Source: Prevotellaceae bacterium
Lineage (GTDB): Bacteria; Bacteroidota; Bacteroidia; Bacteroidales; Bacteroidaceae
Reading direction: 5' to 3'
Assembly: GCA_029218445.1 (NCBI GenBank)
Contig: JAQXRI010000008.1
Coordinates: 1-53,295 of the forward strand
DNA length: 53,295 bases
The notes beneath the pieces were generated by a model. It was not told the origin of the DNA, made no database searches, and was given only the letters and a program-made list of their open reading frames with translations. Positions 26,169 to 35,316 of this stretch are shown here, piece by piece. Position 1 is the stretch's first letter. Every line of letters begins with the position of its first letter. The position numbers were made by a program, and so were the translations under genes.

Positions 26169-27041
26169 ATGAGACAATTAAAGATTCAGAAGAGTATTAC
26201 GAACCGTTCAAGTGAGGCATTGGACAAATACCTTGTCGAAATAGGCCGTGCTCCGTTGATTTCAATTGACGAAGAAATTGAACTTGCACAAAAGATTCGC
26301 AAAGGCGGACCTGAAGGCGAGCGGGCCAAGGATAAACTTGTCACAGCCAATCTGCGTTTCGTAGTATCAGTTGCCAAACAATATCAACATCAAGGACTGA
26401 CTCTTACTGATTTGATTGACGAGGGTAACATTGGCTTGATAAAGGCCGCACAAAAATTTGATGAAACTCGAGGGTTTAAGTTCATCTCGTATGCAGTTTG
26501 GTGGATTCGCCAGAGCATTCTTCAAGCTATTGCCGAACAGAGCCGCATAGTAAGACTTCCACTTAACCAGGTCGGTTCATTAAATAAAATCAATCACGAA
26601 ATTAACAAATTCGAACAAGAAAATCAACGTCATCCTTCGGTAGCGGAATTAAGCGACGCTACAAATCTTGACGAGGAGAAAATAGGTCAAAGCCTTATGG
26701 CCGATGGCCATCATGTTTCTATTGATGCTCCATTCCAAGACGGCGAAGACAATTGTATGCTCGATGTTATGGCAAGTGGCGACGACAGCCGAACAGACAG
26801 GCATGTTGACCACGAGTCGATGGCCCAAGAACTGGACAATGTTCTTAACAAAGTGTTGAAAGACCGTGAGATTACAATCATTCGAGAGTGTTTCGGCATT
26901 GGCGGACCAGAAAAGGGACTTGAGGAAATTGGCGATCGACTTGGCCTTACTCGTGAACGAGTTAGACAGATTAGGGAGAAGAGCATTGCCAAACTGCGTG
27001 ATAGCGGAAATGCAAAAATTCTGATGAAGTATCTCGGTTAA
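26169..27041 (+). CDS. Second RpoD/SigA-like RNA polymerase sigma factor
   Basis: A 290-aa sigma-70 family protein, clearly paralogous to the one at 1110 (same MRQLKI.KSITNR start and the same region 2 core [32 protein letters not shown]). It differs by a short insertion in region 1.2 (RKGGPEGERAKDKL) and in region 4, where GPEKGLEEIGDRLGLTRERVRQIREKSIAKLR replaces the usual QEMTLEEIG...AIRRLR. It probably acts as an alternative group-2 sigma. It is followed after 5 nt by a DUF5686 gene, an uncommon partner for a primary sigma. Confidence 0.93.
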   Translation: MRQLKIQKSITNRSSEALDKYLVEIGRAPLISIDEEIELAQKIRKGGPEGERAKDKLVTANLRFVVSVAKQYQHQGLTLTDLIDEGNIGLIKAAQKFDETRGFKFISYAVWWIRQSILQAIAEQSRIVRLPLNQVGSLNKINHEINKFEQENQRHPSVAELSDATNLDEEKIGQSLMADGHHVSIDAPFQDGEDNCMLDVMASGDDSRTDRHVDHESMAQELDNVLNKVLKDREITIIRECFGIGGPEKGLEEIGDRLGLTRERVRQIREKSIAKLRDSGNAKILMKYLG

Positions 27042-27046
27042 GTGCT

Positions 27047-29080
27047 TTGAAGAAAAAAAATGTAATTATAAGAATAATTTTAATATTGGGTATGCTATAC
27101 AGTATGCCCAATATTGTTTTTGGAGAACAGCGAAGCGACTCGCTCGTTTTGGAGCGAATGTTCTGCTACCGCCGCAACTTATCATGCGAAATAACTGATA
27201 CCACCAGCAACGTATATCTAAAGTTTGACATTAATACAAACAAGCGCAATTTTACCATGATGTGTGTCCCGTCACTTTTTCACATTGCCCATGGTGACAG
27301 GAAATACATAACGGAATCCTATGGTAAAATAAAATTCAGGAATATACAAGACTACGAATTCAAACGCCAGATTTTCGTCAGCACTGTTCCTCATAGTTCA
27401 TCAACATTTTCAACTTTACGTGAATACTTGGTTCCAAACATTTATGGCGTTGCAATGTTCAAAGAGCACATTCTCTCACCATTTAATAGCAATAATAGAA
27501 TTTACTATCGATACACAATAAATGAAGTAAGTGCGGAAAACCATTTGATTACATTCAAGCCAAGGTCGAACAACACCCAGCTCATCAAAGGTTTTGCTCT
27601 TGTTCAAACACTTACTGGAAGGATTGTCTTTACTCGTTTTCAGGGAGAATACGACCTGATGCATTTTGACATTTCCACGGAATTCGACGAAATGTGCAAT
27701 GACAAATTTGCAATACTTCCAAAGAAATGCACAGTAAAGAATACGTTTAAGTTTTTAGGCAACAATATCAGCTCAACATATACTGCAATATACAATTGTG
27801 ACCAGACATTGCCTGACTCACTTGACCGCAGCACCGACATGAAACTGCTGCGCAACATTCGCCCTATTCCTCTCGACAGTACCGAAACAGCCATATATCA
27901 TAAGTTTTTTGGTAATATAGTAGAAAATGACACGGTCGAAACAGAAAAAAACAAAAAGAGCAACATAGGGAAAATAGCATGGAACATTCTTGAAGACAAT
28001 ATGCTCAGCAGCATAAGAGCCGAAAATGAAAATGGGTACCTTCGTTTGTCACCAATTATTAATCCGCAATATTTCAGCTATAGCAACAGCCGTGGACTAT
28101 CGTATAAGCTCACATTAGGTGCTCAATACAAATTCAATGAAAAGAGAATTCTGAAGTTTAATTCCAGAATAGGCTACAACTTTAAAATAGAGCAGTTCTA
28201 CTTCAACCATACACTTCATTTTGACTTTAATCCAAAACGAAACGGATGGCTGGAACTGCAAGTTGCAAACGGCAACCGCATAACCAATTCATCGGTGCTC
28301 GACATACTGCAAGAACAGCATCGTGATACAGTGGATTTCTCTAAACTCGGGCTACATTATTTCAACGACAACCGTTACCAATTGACATGCAACATAGCCA
28401 TTACCGACCAAATTGAGGTAATGCCTTCCATAGTATTTCATCATAGAAAAGCCGTCAACGATGAAGCAATGGCAAATACAGGGCAACCAACATCATATAA
28501 AGGATTTGCCCCTTCACTTTGCTTGAAATACCAACCACATGTTTCATGGCCGGTATTCTCCGTCAACTACGAGCGTTGCATCGATGGCATATTGGGTTCA
28601 AACATGGAATATGAGCGATGGGAAATGGATGCGTCATACCGACGTAGATACAGTTCATTAAAAAGGTTCAATGCACGCATTGGTGGTGGATTTTATACAA
28701 ACAAGTCAACAACCTATTTCGTTGACTACATTAATTTCCATGAGGACTACCTTCCAGGCGGTTGGGACGACGACTGGACGGGAGAGTTTCAGCTTCTCAA
28801 CAGCCAGTGGTACAATGCGTCTAATTACTATATACGCACAAACGTGTCGTACGACTCTCCCCTACTCTTCATGACCCGTCTGCCCATTGCCGGTCGCATC
28901 ATTGAAGCGGAGCGCCTTTATTTCAGTTTTGTACAGTTGGAAAAGACCAGGCCATATTTTGAACTTGGTTATGGTTTTACTACACGATACATTTCACTGG
29001 CATTTTTCTCCAGCTTCCTAAACGGAACATTTAACGAGATTGGTACAAAATTTACTTTCGAGCTATTCAGGAAGTGGTAA
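27047..29080 (+). CDS. DUF5686-family exported beta-barrel-like protein
   Basis: A 677-aa protein with an N-terminal signal (KNVIIRIILILGMLYS, cleavage near VFG-E). The long beta-rich C-terminal half, with alternating aromatic strands up to a final FTFELFRKW, suggests an outer-membrane barrel; this and the middle region fit DUF5686 of Bacteroidetes. It lacks the CarboxypepD-like N-terminal module that many relatives have. The start chosen is TTG at 27047, five nt after the sigma-factor stop, because the first in-frame ATG would cut the signal peptide. Role unknown; outer-membrane location inferred. Confidence 0.75.
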   Translation: MKKKNVIIRIILILGMLYSMPNIVFGEQRSDSLVLERMFCYRRNLSCEITDTTSNVYLKFDINTNKRNFTMMCVPSLFHIAHGDRKYITESYGKIKFRNIQDYEFKRQIFVSTVPHSSSTFSTLREYLVPNIYGVAMFKEHILSPFNSNNRIYYRYTINEVSAENHLITFKPRSNNTQLIKGFALVQTLTGRIVFTRFQGEYDLMHFDISTEFDEMCNDKFAILPKKCTVKNTFKFLGNNISSTYTAIYNCDQTLPDSLDRSTDMKLLRNIRPIPLDSTETAIYHKFFGNIVENDTVETEKNKKSNIGKIAWNILEDNMLSSIRAENENGYLRLSPIINPQYFSYSNSRGLSYKLTLGAQYKFNEKRILKFNSRIGYNFKIEQFYFNHTLHFDFNPKRNGWLELQVANGNRITNSSVLDILQEQHRDTVDFSKLGLHYFNDNRYQLTCNIAITDQIEVMPSIVFHHRKAVNDEAMANTGQPTSYKGFAPSLCLKYQPHVSWPVFSVNYERCIDGILGSNMEYERWEMDASYRRRYSSLKRFNARIGGGFYTNKSTTYFVDYINFHEDYLPGGWDDDWTGEFQLLNSQWYNASNYYIRTNVSYDSPLLFMTRLPIAGRIIEAERLYFSFVQLEKTRPYFELGYGFTTRYISLAFFSSFLNGTFNEIGTKFTFELFRKW

Positions 29081-29086
29081 TAAAAT

Positions 29087-29134
29087 GAGCGCAACATTGA
29101 ATCTTGACAAACTCAACGATGCGCTCGTTTTTAT
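29087..29134. terminator. Intrinsic terminator between convergent genes
   Basis: GAGCGCA (29087-29093) pairs with TGCGCTC (29120-29126) around a 26-nt loop and is followed by GTTTTTA. It ends the sigma/DUF5686 transcript and may also serve the opposite strand. Confidence 0.65.
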
Positions 29135-29167
29135 GCAACATCACTTCAACTGATAAGTCAAAAAGCT

Positions 29168-29962
29168 TTAGATAAGATTGCCTCTCTCCTTATCGAGATA
29201 ATATTTGAATGTAGCAACAGTAAGTTCGTCACATGCCGCCTCATCGCATACTACTATTGCCTTAGGATGCATTTGTAGCATTGATGCCGTCCACTTGTGT
29301 GATATGTCACCATCGATGATGTGCTGCAAAGCGCGAGCCTTGTGGTGGCCATTGCACATGAGAAGCACTTCCTTGGCAGCCATCACAGTGCCTATACCTA
29401 CTGTAAGAGCTTGCTTTGGCACGAGGTTCATGTCATAATCAAAGAAACGGCTGTTGGCTATAATCGTATCAGTAGTAAGTGTCTTGATACGTGTCTTCGA
29501 TGTAAGTGAAGAGCCAGGTTCATTGAACGCCAAATGTCCGTCAGGCCCCACACCACCCAAGAACAAGTCAATACCACCAGCATCTTCTATTGCCTTCTCA
29601 TAGTCTTCACACTCTTTCACAAGGTCTTTGGCATTTCCATTCAAGATATGCACGTTCTCCGGCTTAATGTCAATGTGTGAGAAAAAGTTTTTCCACATAA
29701 ACGAGTGGTATGACTCGGGATGTTTCTCGTCGAGGTTGACATATTCATCCATATTGAATGTGATGACGTTCTGAAAAGACAACTCGCCTGCCTTACATTT
29801 ATCAATCAATGCCTTATACAGGCCCAAAGGCGAAGAACCTGTAGGACAACCAAGTTTGAAAGGTTTCTCGGCTGTTGGATTGGCACTAATAATTCTTTTG
29901 GCTACATACTCTGCAGCCCATTGCGACATCTTGTCGTAATCAGGTTCGATAATTACTCTCAT
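29168..29962 (-). CDS. nagB: Glucosamine-6-phosphate deaminase
   Basis: A 264-aa enzyme converting glucosamine 6-phosphate to fructose 6-phosphate and ammonia, the last step of amino-sugar catabolism. The family blocks are present: GCPTGSSPLGLY, NMDEYVNL, the GGVGPDGHLAFNEPGSSLTSKTR active-site stretch and MCNGHHKA. Length is typical of the hexameric bacterial form. It has its own promoter and converges on DUF5686; no other nag gene is nearby. Confidence 0.97.
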   Translation of the reverse strand: MRVIIEPDYDKMSQWAAEYVAKRIISANPTAEKPFKLGCPTGSSPLGLYKALIDKCKAGELSFQNVITFNMDEYVNLDEKHPESYHSFMWKNFFSHIDIKPENVHILNGNAKDLVKECEDYEKAIEDAGGIDLFLGGVGPDGHLAFNEPGSSLTSKTRIKTLTTDTIIANSRFFDYDMNLVPKQALTVGIGTVMAAKEVLLMCNGHHKARALQHIIDGDISHKWTASMLQMHPKAIVVCDEAACDELTVATFKYYLDKERGNLI

Positions 29963-29994
29963 TTTCTATTTCTTTATGTGTTGAAATTTCGGCA

Positions 29995-30026
29995 CAAAAG
30001 TACAAATAATATTTTATTTATCCAAA
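29995..30026 (-). promoter_or_regulatory. Promoter of nagB
   Basis: On the minus strand TTTG (complement of 30023-30026), a 20-nt spacer and TACTTTTG (complement of 29995-30002). The leader is about 30 nt. Confidence 0.7.
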
Positions 30027-30042
30027 TGTTTATAAAGAAATG

Positions 30043-31089
30043 TTATATTTTTAGCTCTACAAATGTCTTTCTTCCTTTAACATAGTATTGCCATAATATC
30101 GAACTGACGATACGTTCCGGTATAGATGTCTGGATAGCTGCACTTTGTATTGAGCTGCGGTCGGATGCAAAATCACGTCGCCAACGCTTGAAGGCCCTTC
30201 GAGCCTTTATCACTGCCTTAAAGTCTCCAAAACTACGGCCAAGAATCAACATTTGAAAAGCGGCAATATAGTCAAGGAAAAAGCGCACAAACATAACGTG
30301 CGACAATTCGCTGTCTGGCAGGTTCTTGTAAAGCATGGTAAGATTGTTGCGAAAGTTCAGATAAGTTTTCATTGGATTGCCTTTGGGAAGCGTGCCACCA
30401 CCAACATGATACACATAACTTTCAGGCAAACAATATATCTTGCGTCCCATGAGTCGCAAACGCCAACATAAATCTATTTCCTCATTGTGTGCAAAGAATC
30501 GACCGTCAAGGCCACCTGCTGCCCAATAGTCAGCCGACCTAATCATAAGAGCAGCCCCTGTGGCCCAAAATATGGAAGAGGGGACATCATACTGTCCATT
30601 GTCACGTTCGACAGTATCGAATATTCTTCCACGGCAAAAAGGATAACCATACCGGTCGATGAAGCCTCCAGATGCGCCTGCATATTCAAACGAGTCATTA
30701 TCAGCCATTGACAACAATTTGGGCTGACACGCGGCAACCTCCGGATGATTGTCCATGAATTCTACCAATGGAAGCAGCCAATGGTGGGTTACTCGTATGT
30801 CGGAATTGAGCAATATATAATATTGGGCATCTATCTGTTTCAATGCTTTGTTGTAGCCTTCGGCAAATCCCCAATTGTGGTCGAACTGTATGATACGGCA
30901 ATCGGGAAATTTGGCATGCAGCATAGCTATCGAATCGTCAGTCGAGGCATTGTCGGCTACATACACGACACCTCCTTCGTCAATAGAATAACGTATGACG
31001 TCGGCAAGATACTGCCGCATCATATTTGCTCCATTCCAGTTGAGTATTACAATTGCAATTCTGTCCACGGTTATTTTTTTATTAAACAT
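30043..31089 (-). CDS. Family 2 glycosyltransferase
   Basis: A 348-aa GT-A glycosyltransferase. The nucleotide-sugar domain runs from IAIVILNWNGANM through VADNASTDDS and GFAEGYNKAL to the metal-binding NSDIRV. The acceptor region contains FFAHNEEIDLCWRLRLMG, typical of rhamnosyl- and related transferases. I place the start at 31089 (MFNKKITVDRI): a longer frame to 31161 would overlap mtaB by 56 nt and adds residues unlike the family. A C-terminal helix pair may touch the membrane. It probably builds a surface polysaccharide or O-antigen. Last gene of the cstA-nadC-mtaB run. Confidence 0.88.
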   Translation of the reverse strand: MFNKKITVDRIAIVILNWNGANMMRQYLADVIRYSIDEGGVVYVADNASTDDSIAMLHAKFPDCRIIQFDHNWGFAEGYNKALKQIDAQYYILLNSDIRVTHHWLLPLVEFMDNHPEVAACQPKLLSMADNDSFEYAGASGGFIDRYGYPFCRGRIFDTVERDNGQYDVPSSIFWATGAALMIRSADYWAAGGLDGRFFAHNEEIDLCWRLRLMGRKIYCLPESYVYHVGGGTLPKGNPMKTYLNFRNNLTMLYKNLPDSELSHVMFVRFFLDYIAAFQMLILGRSFGDFKAVIKARRAFKRWRRDFASDRSSIQSAAIQTSIPERIVSSILWQYYVKGRKTFVELKI

Positions 31090-31105
31090 TACAATGTGCC
31101 AACGC

Positions 31106-32452
31106 TTAATCAGCAAGCAATCTACCCATAAGCGCAGACTTGTCATGATTAAAATCTCCAAGTTCCACTGTCATTATCTCGTTGTCGTATTCTGGTTTTG
31201 CCAACAACGGTGACAATTCAACACGTATGTAGTTTTCGGTAAAACCATGCATGGCTTTGCCTCTTGGCGCTTTTTCAAACAACACTTTAGCTGTCTTGCC
31301 TATATGTTGTCCGTAGAAGGCGCAGGTCTTTTCGTCTGACAAATCCAACAACCTGTGACAACGTTCCTTTTTGGTTCTCTCATCTACCACATAAGGTATT
31401 CTGAGTGCCGCCGTACCAGGACGTTCCGAATATGGAAATACATGAAGTTGAGTAACGTCGAGGGAGTTAAGGAAATTAAAAGTTTCCTCAAAACACTCAG
31501 GAGTCTCTCCACGACACCCAACCATCACGTCAACTCCAATGAAAGCATTTGGCATTACCTGCTTTATTCGTGTGATTTTGTTGGCAAAAAGTGATGTATC
31601 GTAATGACGGTGCATTAGACGAAGCACCTCGTCGCTTCCGCTTTGCAGAGGTATATGGAAGTGTGGCATGAAGGCACGGCTCGTGGCACAAAAGTCAATC
31701 AGTTCATCGCTTATCAAATCGGGTTCCAGACTGCTGATACGGAAACGCTCTATACCTCCAACTTCGTCAAGTCGTCTCACCAAATCAATAAACGATTCGC
31801 CCGTTGTCTTTCCAAAATCGCCAATGTTCACGCCCGTAAGTACAATTTCCTTTCCACCTTCTTCGGCCGCCTGATGCGCTTGTTCTATCAATGAATCTAT
31901 TGTAGGGTTTCTACTGAATCCCCGGGCAAAAGGAATAGTACAATAAGTACAGAAATAGTCGCATCCATCCTGCACCTTTAGCCAATATCTTGTGCGATTG
32001 CCACGTGAACAGCTTGGTGCAAATGTTTTGATGTCCTTGGTTTTCACCGAGTAATGCTCGTGCAGATGTTTTTCGTCATTAGCCAAAGTCCATTTCTCAG
32101 AAAGAAACTGTACAAGGTTTGCTTTCTCATTGCTCCCAAGAACCAAATCGACTCCTGTTATGGAGCTGATGCGCTGTGGCTCAAGCTGTGCATAACAACC
32201 TGTCACTACGACGAAAGCCCCAGGATTATTTCTTACCATGCGATTGATGGCCTGACGACATTTGTGGTCGGCAACGTCAGTAACCGAGCAGGTGTTGATG
32301 AGGCAAAGATCGGCTTTCTCGCCTTTCTTTGCCGTCACCACTCCCATGTCGCCGAGCATCTTCCCGAATGTTGACGTTTCGGAGAAATTCAGTTTGCAGC
32401 CAAGAGTATAATATGCTGCCTTTTTGCCTTGAAATGCAGAGGTATCAATCAT
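31106..32452 (-). CDS. mtaB: tRNA (N6-threonylcarbamoyladenosine37-C2)-methylthiotransferase
   Basis: A 448-aa radical-SAM methylthiotransferase that turns t6A37 into ms2t6A37 in tRNA. The N-terminal UPF0004 domain has cysteines at LGCKLN, INTCSVTD and VTGCYAQ for the auxiliary cluster. The radical-SAM triad is CDYFCTYC, and a short TRAM-like C-terminus ends the protein. The NTCSVTDVADHKCRQAI form is that of MtaB and not MiaB. It lies 4 nt after nadC. Confidence 0.95.
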   Translation of the reverse strand: MIDTSAFQGKKAAYYTLGCKLNFSETSTFGKMLGDMGVVTAKKGEKADLCLINTCSVTDVADHKCRQAINRMVRNNPGAFVVVTGCYAQLEPQRISSITGVDLVLGSNEKANLVQFLSEKWTLANDEKHLHEHYSVKTKDIKTFAPSCSRGNRTRYWLKVQDGCDYFCTYCTIPFARGFSRNPTIDSLIEQAHQAAEEGGKEIVLTGVNIGDFGKTTGESFIDLVRRLDEVGGIERFRISSLEPDLISDELIDFCATSRAFMPHFHIPLQSGSDEVLRLMHRHYDTSLFANKITRIKQVMPNAFIGVDVMVGCRGETPECFEETFNFLNSLDVTQLHVFPYSERPGTAALRIPYVVDERTKKERCHRLLDLSDEKTCAFYGQHIGKTAKVLFEKAPRGKAMHGFTENYIRVELSPLLAKPEYDNEIMTVELGDFNHDKSALMGRLLAD

Positions 32453-32456
32453 TACA

Positions 32457-33305
32457 TCAACAAGCCTTGAAACTCATATCGAGTCCTTTTACCGAGTGTG
32501 TGAGTGCTCCAACAGAAATGAAATCTACACCACATTCGGCATAATCCCTAAGTGTATCGAAAGTTATACCTCCACTTGACTCCGTTTCATATCTGCCTGC
32601 AATTATTTCAACAGCTTTTCTTGTATCGTCGGGTGTAAAATTGTCAAGCATGATGCGGTTGATGCCTCCACAGTCTATTGCCTGCTGCAGCTCGTCGAAG
32701 TTGCGCACCTCAATTTCTATCTTCAAATCAAGATTGTTCTTCTTGAGATATTCGTGGCATCTGTTGATGGCATTGCTAATGCCTCCTGCAAAGTCAACGT
32801 GGTTGTCCTTGAGCAGAATCATGTCGAACAGACCAATGCGATGATTGCATCCACCACCAATCTTCACGGCAGCCTTTTCAAGCATTCTCAAGCCTGGTGT
32901 GGTCTTGCGCGTATCGAGCACTCGTGTTTTTGTACCCTTCAGTCGCTCTACGTATCGGCTTGTCGTTGTAGCTATTCCGCTCATGCGCTGCATTATGTTC
33001 AGCATGAGTCGTTCGGTCTGAAGCAGCGAACGTACGCGTCCACTTACAATCATTGCAATATCGCCTTTCTTCACGTGGGTTCCGTCTTGCATCAGCACTT
33101 CAACCTTTAGTTCCGGGTCGAAGCGTCTAAACACTTCCTTGGCTATTTCAACACCTGCCAACACTCCGTCTTCTTTTATAAGAAGGTGTGAACGTCCCAT
33201 TGCATCCTCTGGAATACAACATAACGTGGTATGGTCGCCGTCACCAATATCTTCTGCAAAGGCGAGGTCAATGAGTCTATCTACTAATTCTTCTACTTTT
33301 AGCAT
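32457..33305 (-). CDS. nadC: Nicotinate-nucleotide pyrophosphorylase (carboxylating)
   Basis: A 282-aa quinolinate phosphoribosyltransferase of NAD synthesis. Diagnostic blocks: EDIGDGDHTT at the start, RSLLQTERLMLNIMQRMSGIAT, LDTRKTTPGLRMLEKAAVKIGGGCNHRIGL and EIEVRNFDEL. Length is normal. It is 21 nt downstream of the porin-like gene with no promoter in the gap, and 4 nt upstream of mtaB. nadA and nadB are not in the window. Confidence 0.97.
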   Translation of the reverse strand: MLKVEELVDRLIDLAFAEDIGDGDHTTLCCIPEDAMGRSHLLIKEDGVLAGVEIAKEVFRRFDPELKVEVLMQDGTHVKKGDIAMIVSGRVRSLLQTERLMLNIMQRMSGIATTTSRYVERLKGTKTRVLDTRKTTPGLRMLEKAAVKIGGGCNHRIGLFDMILLKDNHVDFAGGISNAINRCHEYLKKNNLDLKIEIEVRNFDELQQAIDCGGINRIMLDNFTPDDTRKAVEIIAGRYETESSGGITFDTLRDYAECGVDFISVGALTHSVKGLDMSFKAC

Positions 33306-33326
33306 AATAATATATCTTGTTTAAAT

Positions 33327-33809
33327 TTACAAATACACGCCAATACCTATTCTCAATCCAACCTTACTGTAGTCCTTGTGGCTCTTAAACGACTGGTTGT
33401 AATATATTTCAGGTTCGATAGTCACAGTCCTGCTCAAGAAGAACGCATAGCCTATCTGAATGCTTGGCTGAAAGTCGTCACACGTTTCATTCATATGTGA
33501 GTAGTTAAGCGAACATCCAAGGTATATGCCGTTCTGCTCAATATAGTATCGTCCGCCTACACCAAGGTTGAATACGCTCGGAGTATCTTCCATCTTGTGA
33601 TAGCCAAATGTTCCTGTAAGCATTACATTATCCATCAACATGTAACCACCTTTGGCATCAAGTCCAAAATTGCCCTTCTCTGAACCGTTGTAACTGAGGT
33701 TGAATCCCGACAAAGAGGCCCCCAGGTACTTCTTGTCTTTCTCAAACTGTGCGTGTGCCGCCACGGCTAACATCATTGCCATGACCACAAGATAAAGTTT
33801 CTTTTTCAT
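33327..33809 (-). CDS. Small outer-membrane beta-barrel protein
   Basis: A 160-aa protein with a signal peptide (cleavage after AHA, near residue 20) and about eight amphipathic strands ending in LRIGIGVYL, so an eight-stranded OmpA/OmpX-like barrel is predicted (porin-like, OMP_b-brl class). It follows the two cstA genes by 31 nt, with no promoter visible in that gap. A structural or adhesive role is possible; nothing indicates a channel. Confidence 0.85.
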   Translation of the reverse strand: MKKKLYLVVMAMMLAVAAHAQFEKDKKYLGASLSGFNLSYNGSEKGNFGLDAKGGYMLMDNVMLTGTFGYHKMEDTPSVFNLGVGGRYYIEQNGIYLGCSLNYSHMNETCDDFQPSIQIGYAFFLSRTVTIEPEIYYNQSFKSHKDYSKVGLRIGIGVYL

Positions 33810-33840
33810 AAGCGTTTTTCTTTTTATTGTTGTTATACGT

Positions 33841-35310
33841 TTATTTCTCTACATTATATTTCTTGTAGCGCGAATGCCACGACCGGAACATGTAATATGC
33901 AGCGACCATCACGGCAATACCCAATGGATAACCCACCATTTCAGCCATTCCGAACGCCTGGTATGAAACAAACAAGAAAGTAGAACATACCAATGTCATA
34001 AACAAGGCCGGAATAAGCGTAATGACGTAAGGCTTGCCTTCTCGTGCAAAATATGCTGTAATGGCCCAAAGTCCAAATACGGCAAGTGTCTGGTTAGCCC
34101 ATCCGAAATACTTCCACACGATGTTGAATCCGTCGGGATTATCCACCTGCCAGAACAATAGGGCAAGACATGCAAGGAACATCGGAATACATATCAGAAG
34201 TCTCTTACGTATCGACTTCTGCTCAAAGTGCAAGGCTTCCGCCACTATAAGACGTGCCGAACGGAAGGCGGTATCGCCACTCGTTATCGGTGCCGCCACG
34301 ACACCGAGCACTGCCAATATTCCTCCTACAACGCCCAGCCAGTCTTCACACATCAAATAAACCACCTTTGGTGCCGATGTCGAGAGGCCGAGTTCTTTTG
34401 TGGCTTCAAACAACGAATATCCCGGCGTAGGATTCCCGTAGAAGAAATACGACGATACGGCAGCCCACACCAAAGCAACAATGCCTTCTGTAATCATTGC
34501 TCCATAGAATATCGGACGACCCATCTTCTCGCTCCTCATGCACCTTGCCATCAGCGGGCTTTGTGTTGCATGGAAACCGCTGATTGCTCCGCAGGCGATG
34601 GTAATGAAAAGGCAAGGGAACAGCTGGTCCTTGAAATTAGGGTCGGTGGCCACGGCTTTGTTGCCCAAGCCATCCCAAATCTCAGGTATCGACGGCCACT
34701 TCAGCACTAACACCACAACGAGGGCCAAGGCCATAAACAGCAAGGCCACTGCAAACAAAGGATAAACACGTCCAATCAGTTTGTCAATAGGCAGCAAAGT
34801 AGCCACAATATAATACAGGAATATTGCCACGACCCACATGGCAGTGGTTCCACCAAACATCTCAAGTATTTCAGCAGGGCTATATACAAACACCGAGCCA
34901 AGAATCATCAGTAGGAATACCGAAAAAATCAATATTGTCCTCTCAGCCTTGTTGCCAAGATATTTTCCCACTATTGAAGGCAAGCTGGCTCCATTGTTGC
35001 GCATCGACAACATTCCTATAAGAAAGTCATGGACAGCACCGGCAAAAATACAGCCAAATACAATCCAAAGATAACTTGAAGGGCCAAACTTTGCACCCAT
35101 TATCGCTCCAAATATGGGACCTGTACCGGCAATGTTGAGAAACTGGATAAGAAAAACTTTCCAGTTGGGCATTACAATATAGTCAACTCCGTCGGCCATC
35201 GATACGGCAGGTGTGACGCGCCCGTCAGGCGCAAATACCTTTTCAACATATTTTCCGTAAGTGAAATACCCTACGACAAGTGCTATAAGACAAATTGTGA
35301 ATGATAACAT
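33841..35310 (-). CDS. cstA: Carbon starvation protein CstA, copy 1
   Basis: A 489-aa polytopic inner-membrane protein with about 12-14 membrane segments. The family core is present: NIAGTGPIFGAIMGAKFGPSS, VGKYLG, ISGFHATQSPLMARCM and APITSGDTAFRSARL. In other bacteria CstA imports pyruvate or peptides on nutrient limitation. It is shorter than E. coli CstA (about 700 aa), as is usual in Bacteroidetes. The second copy starts 6 nt upstream in the same operon; the two are full-length paralogues, similar throughout. Confidence 0.93.
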   Translation of the reverse strand: MLSFTICLIALVVGYFTYGKYVEKVFAPDGRVTPAVSMADGVDYIVMPNWKVFLIQFLNIAGTGPIFGAIMGAKFGPSSYLWIVFGCIFAGAVHDFLIGMLSMRNNGASLPSIVGKYLGNKAERTILIFSVFLLMILGSVFVYSPAEILEMFGGTTAMWVVAIFLYYIVATLLPIDKLIGRVYPLFAVALLFMALALVVVLVLKWPSIPEIWDGLGNKAVATDPNFKDQLFPCLFITIACGAISGFHATQSPLMARCMRSEKMGRPIFYGAMITEGIVALVWAAVSSYFFYGNPTPGYSLFEATKELGLSTSAPKVVYLMCEDWLGVVGGILAVLGVVAAPITSGDTAFRSARLIVAEALHFEQKSIRKRLLICIPMFLACLALLFWQVDNPDGFNIVWKYFGWANQTLAVFGLWAITAYFAREGKPYVITLIPALFMTLVCSTFLFVSYQAFGMAEMVGYPLGIAVMVAAYYMFRSWHSRYKKYNVEK

Positions 35311-35316
35311 ATAGGT

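Noticed and set aside
31090..31161. Upstream extension of the GT2 frame
   Set aside because: It would overlap mtaB by 56 nt and adds 24 residues unlike the family; MFNKKITVDRI at 31089 fits better.
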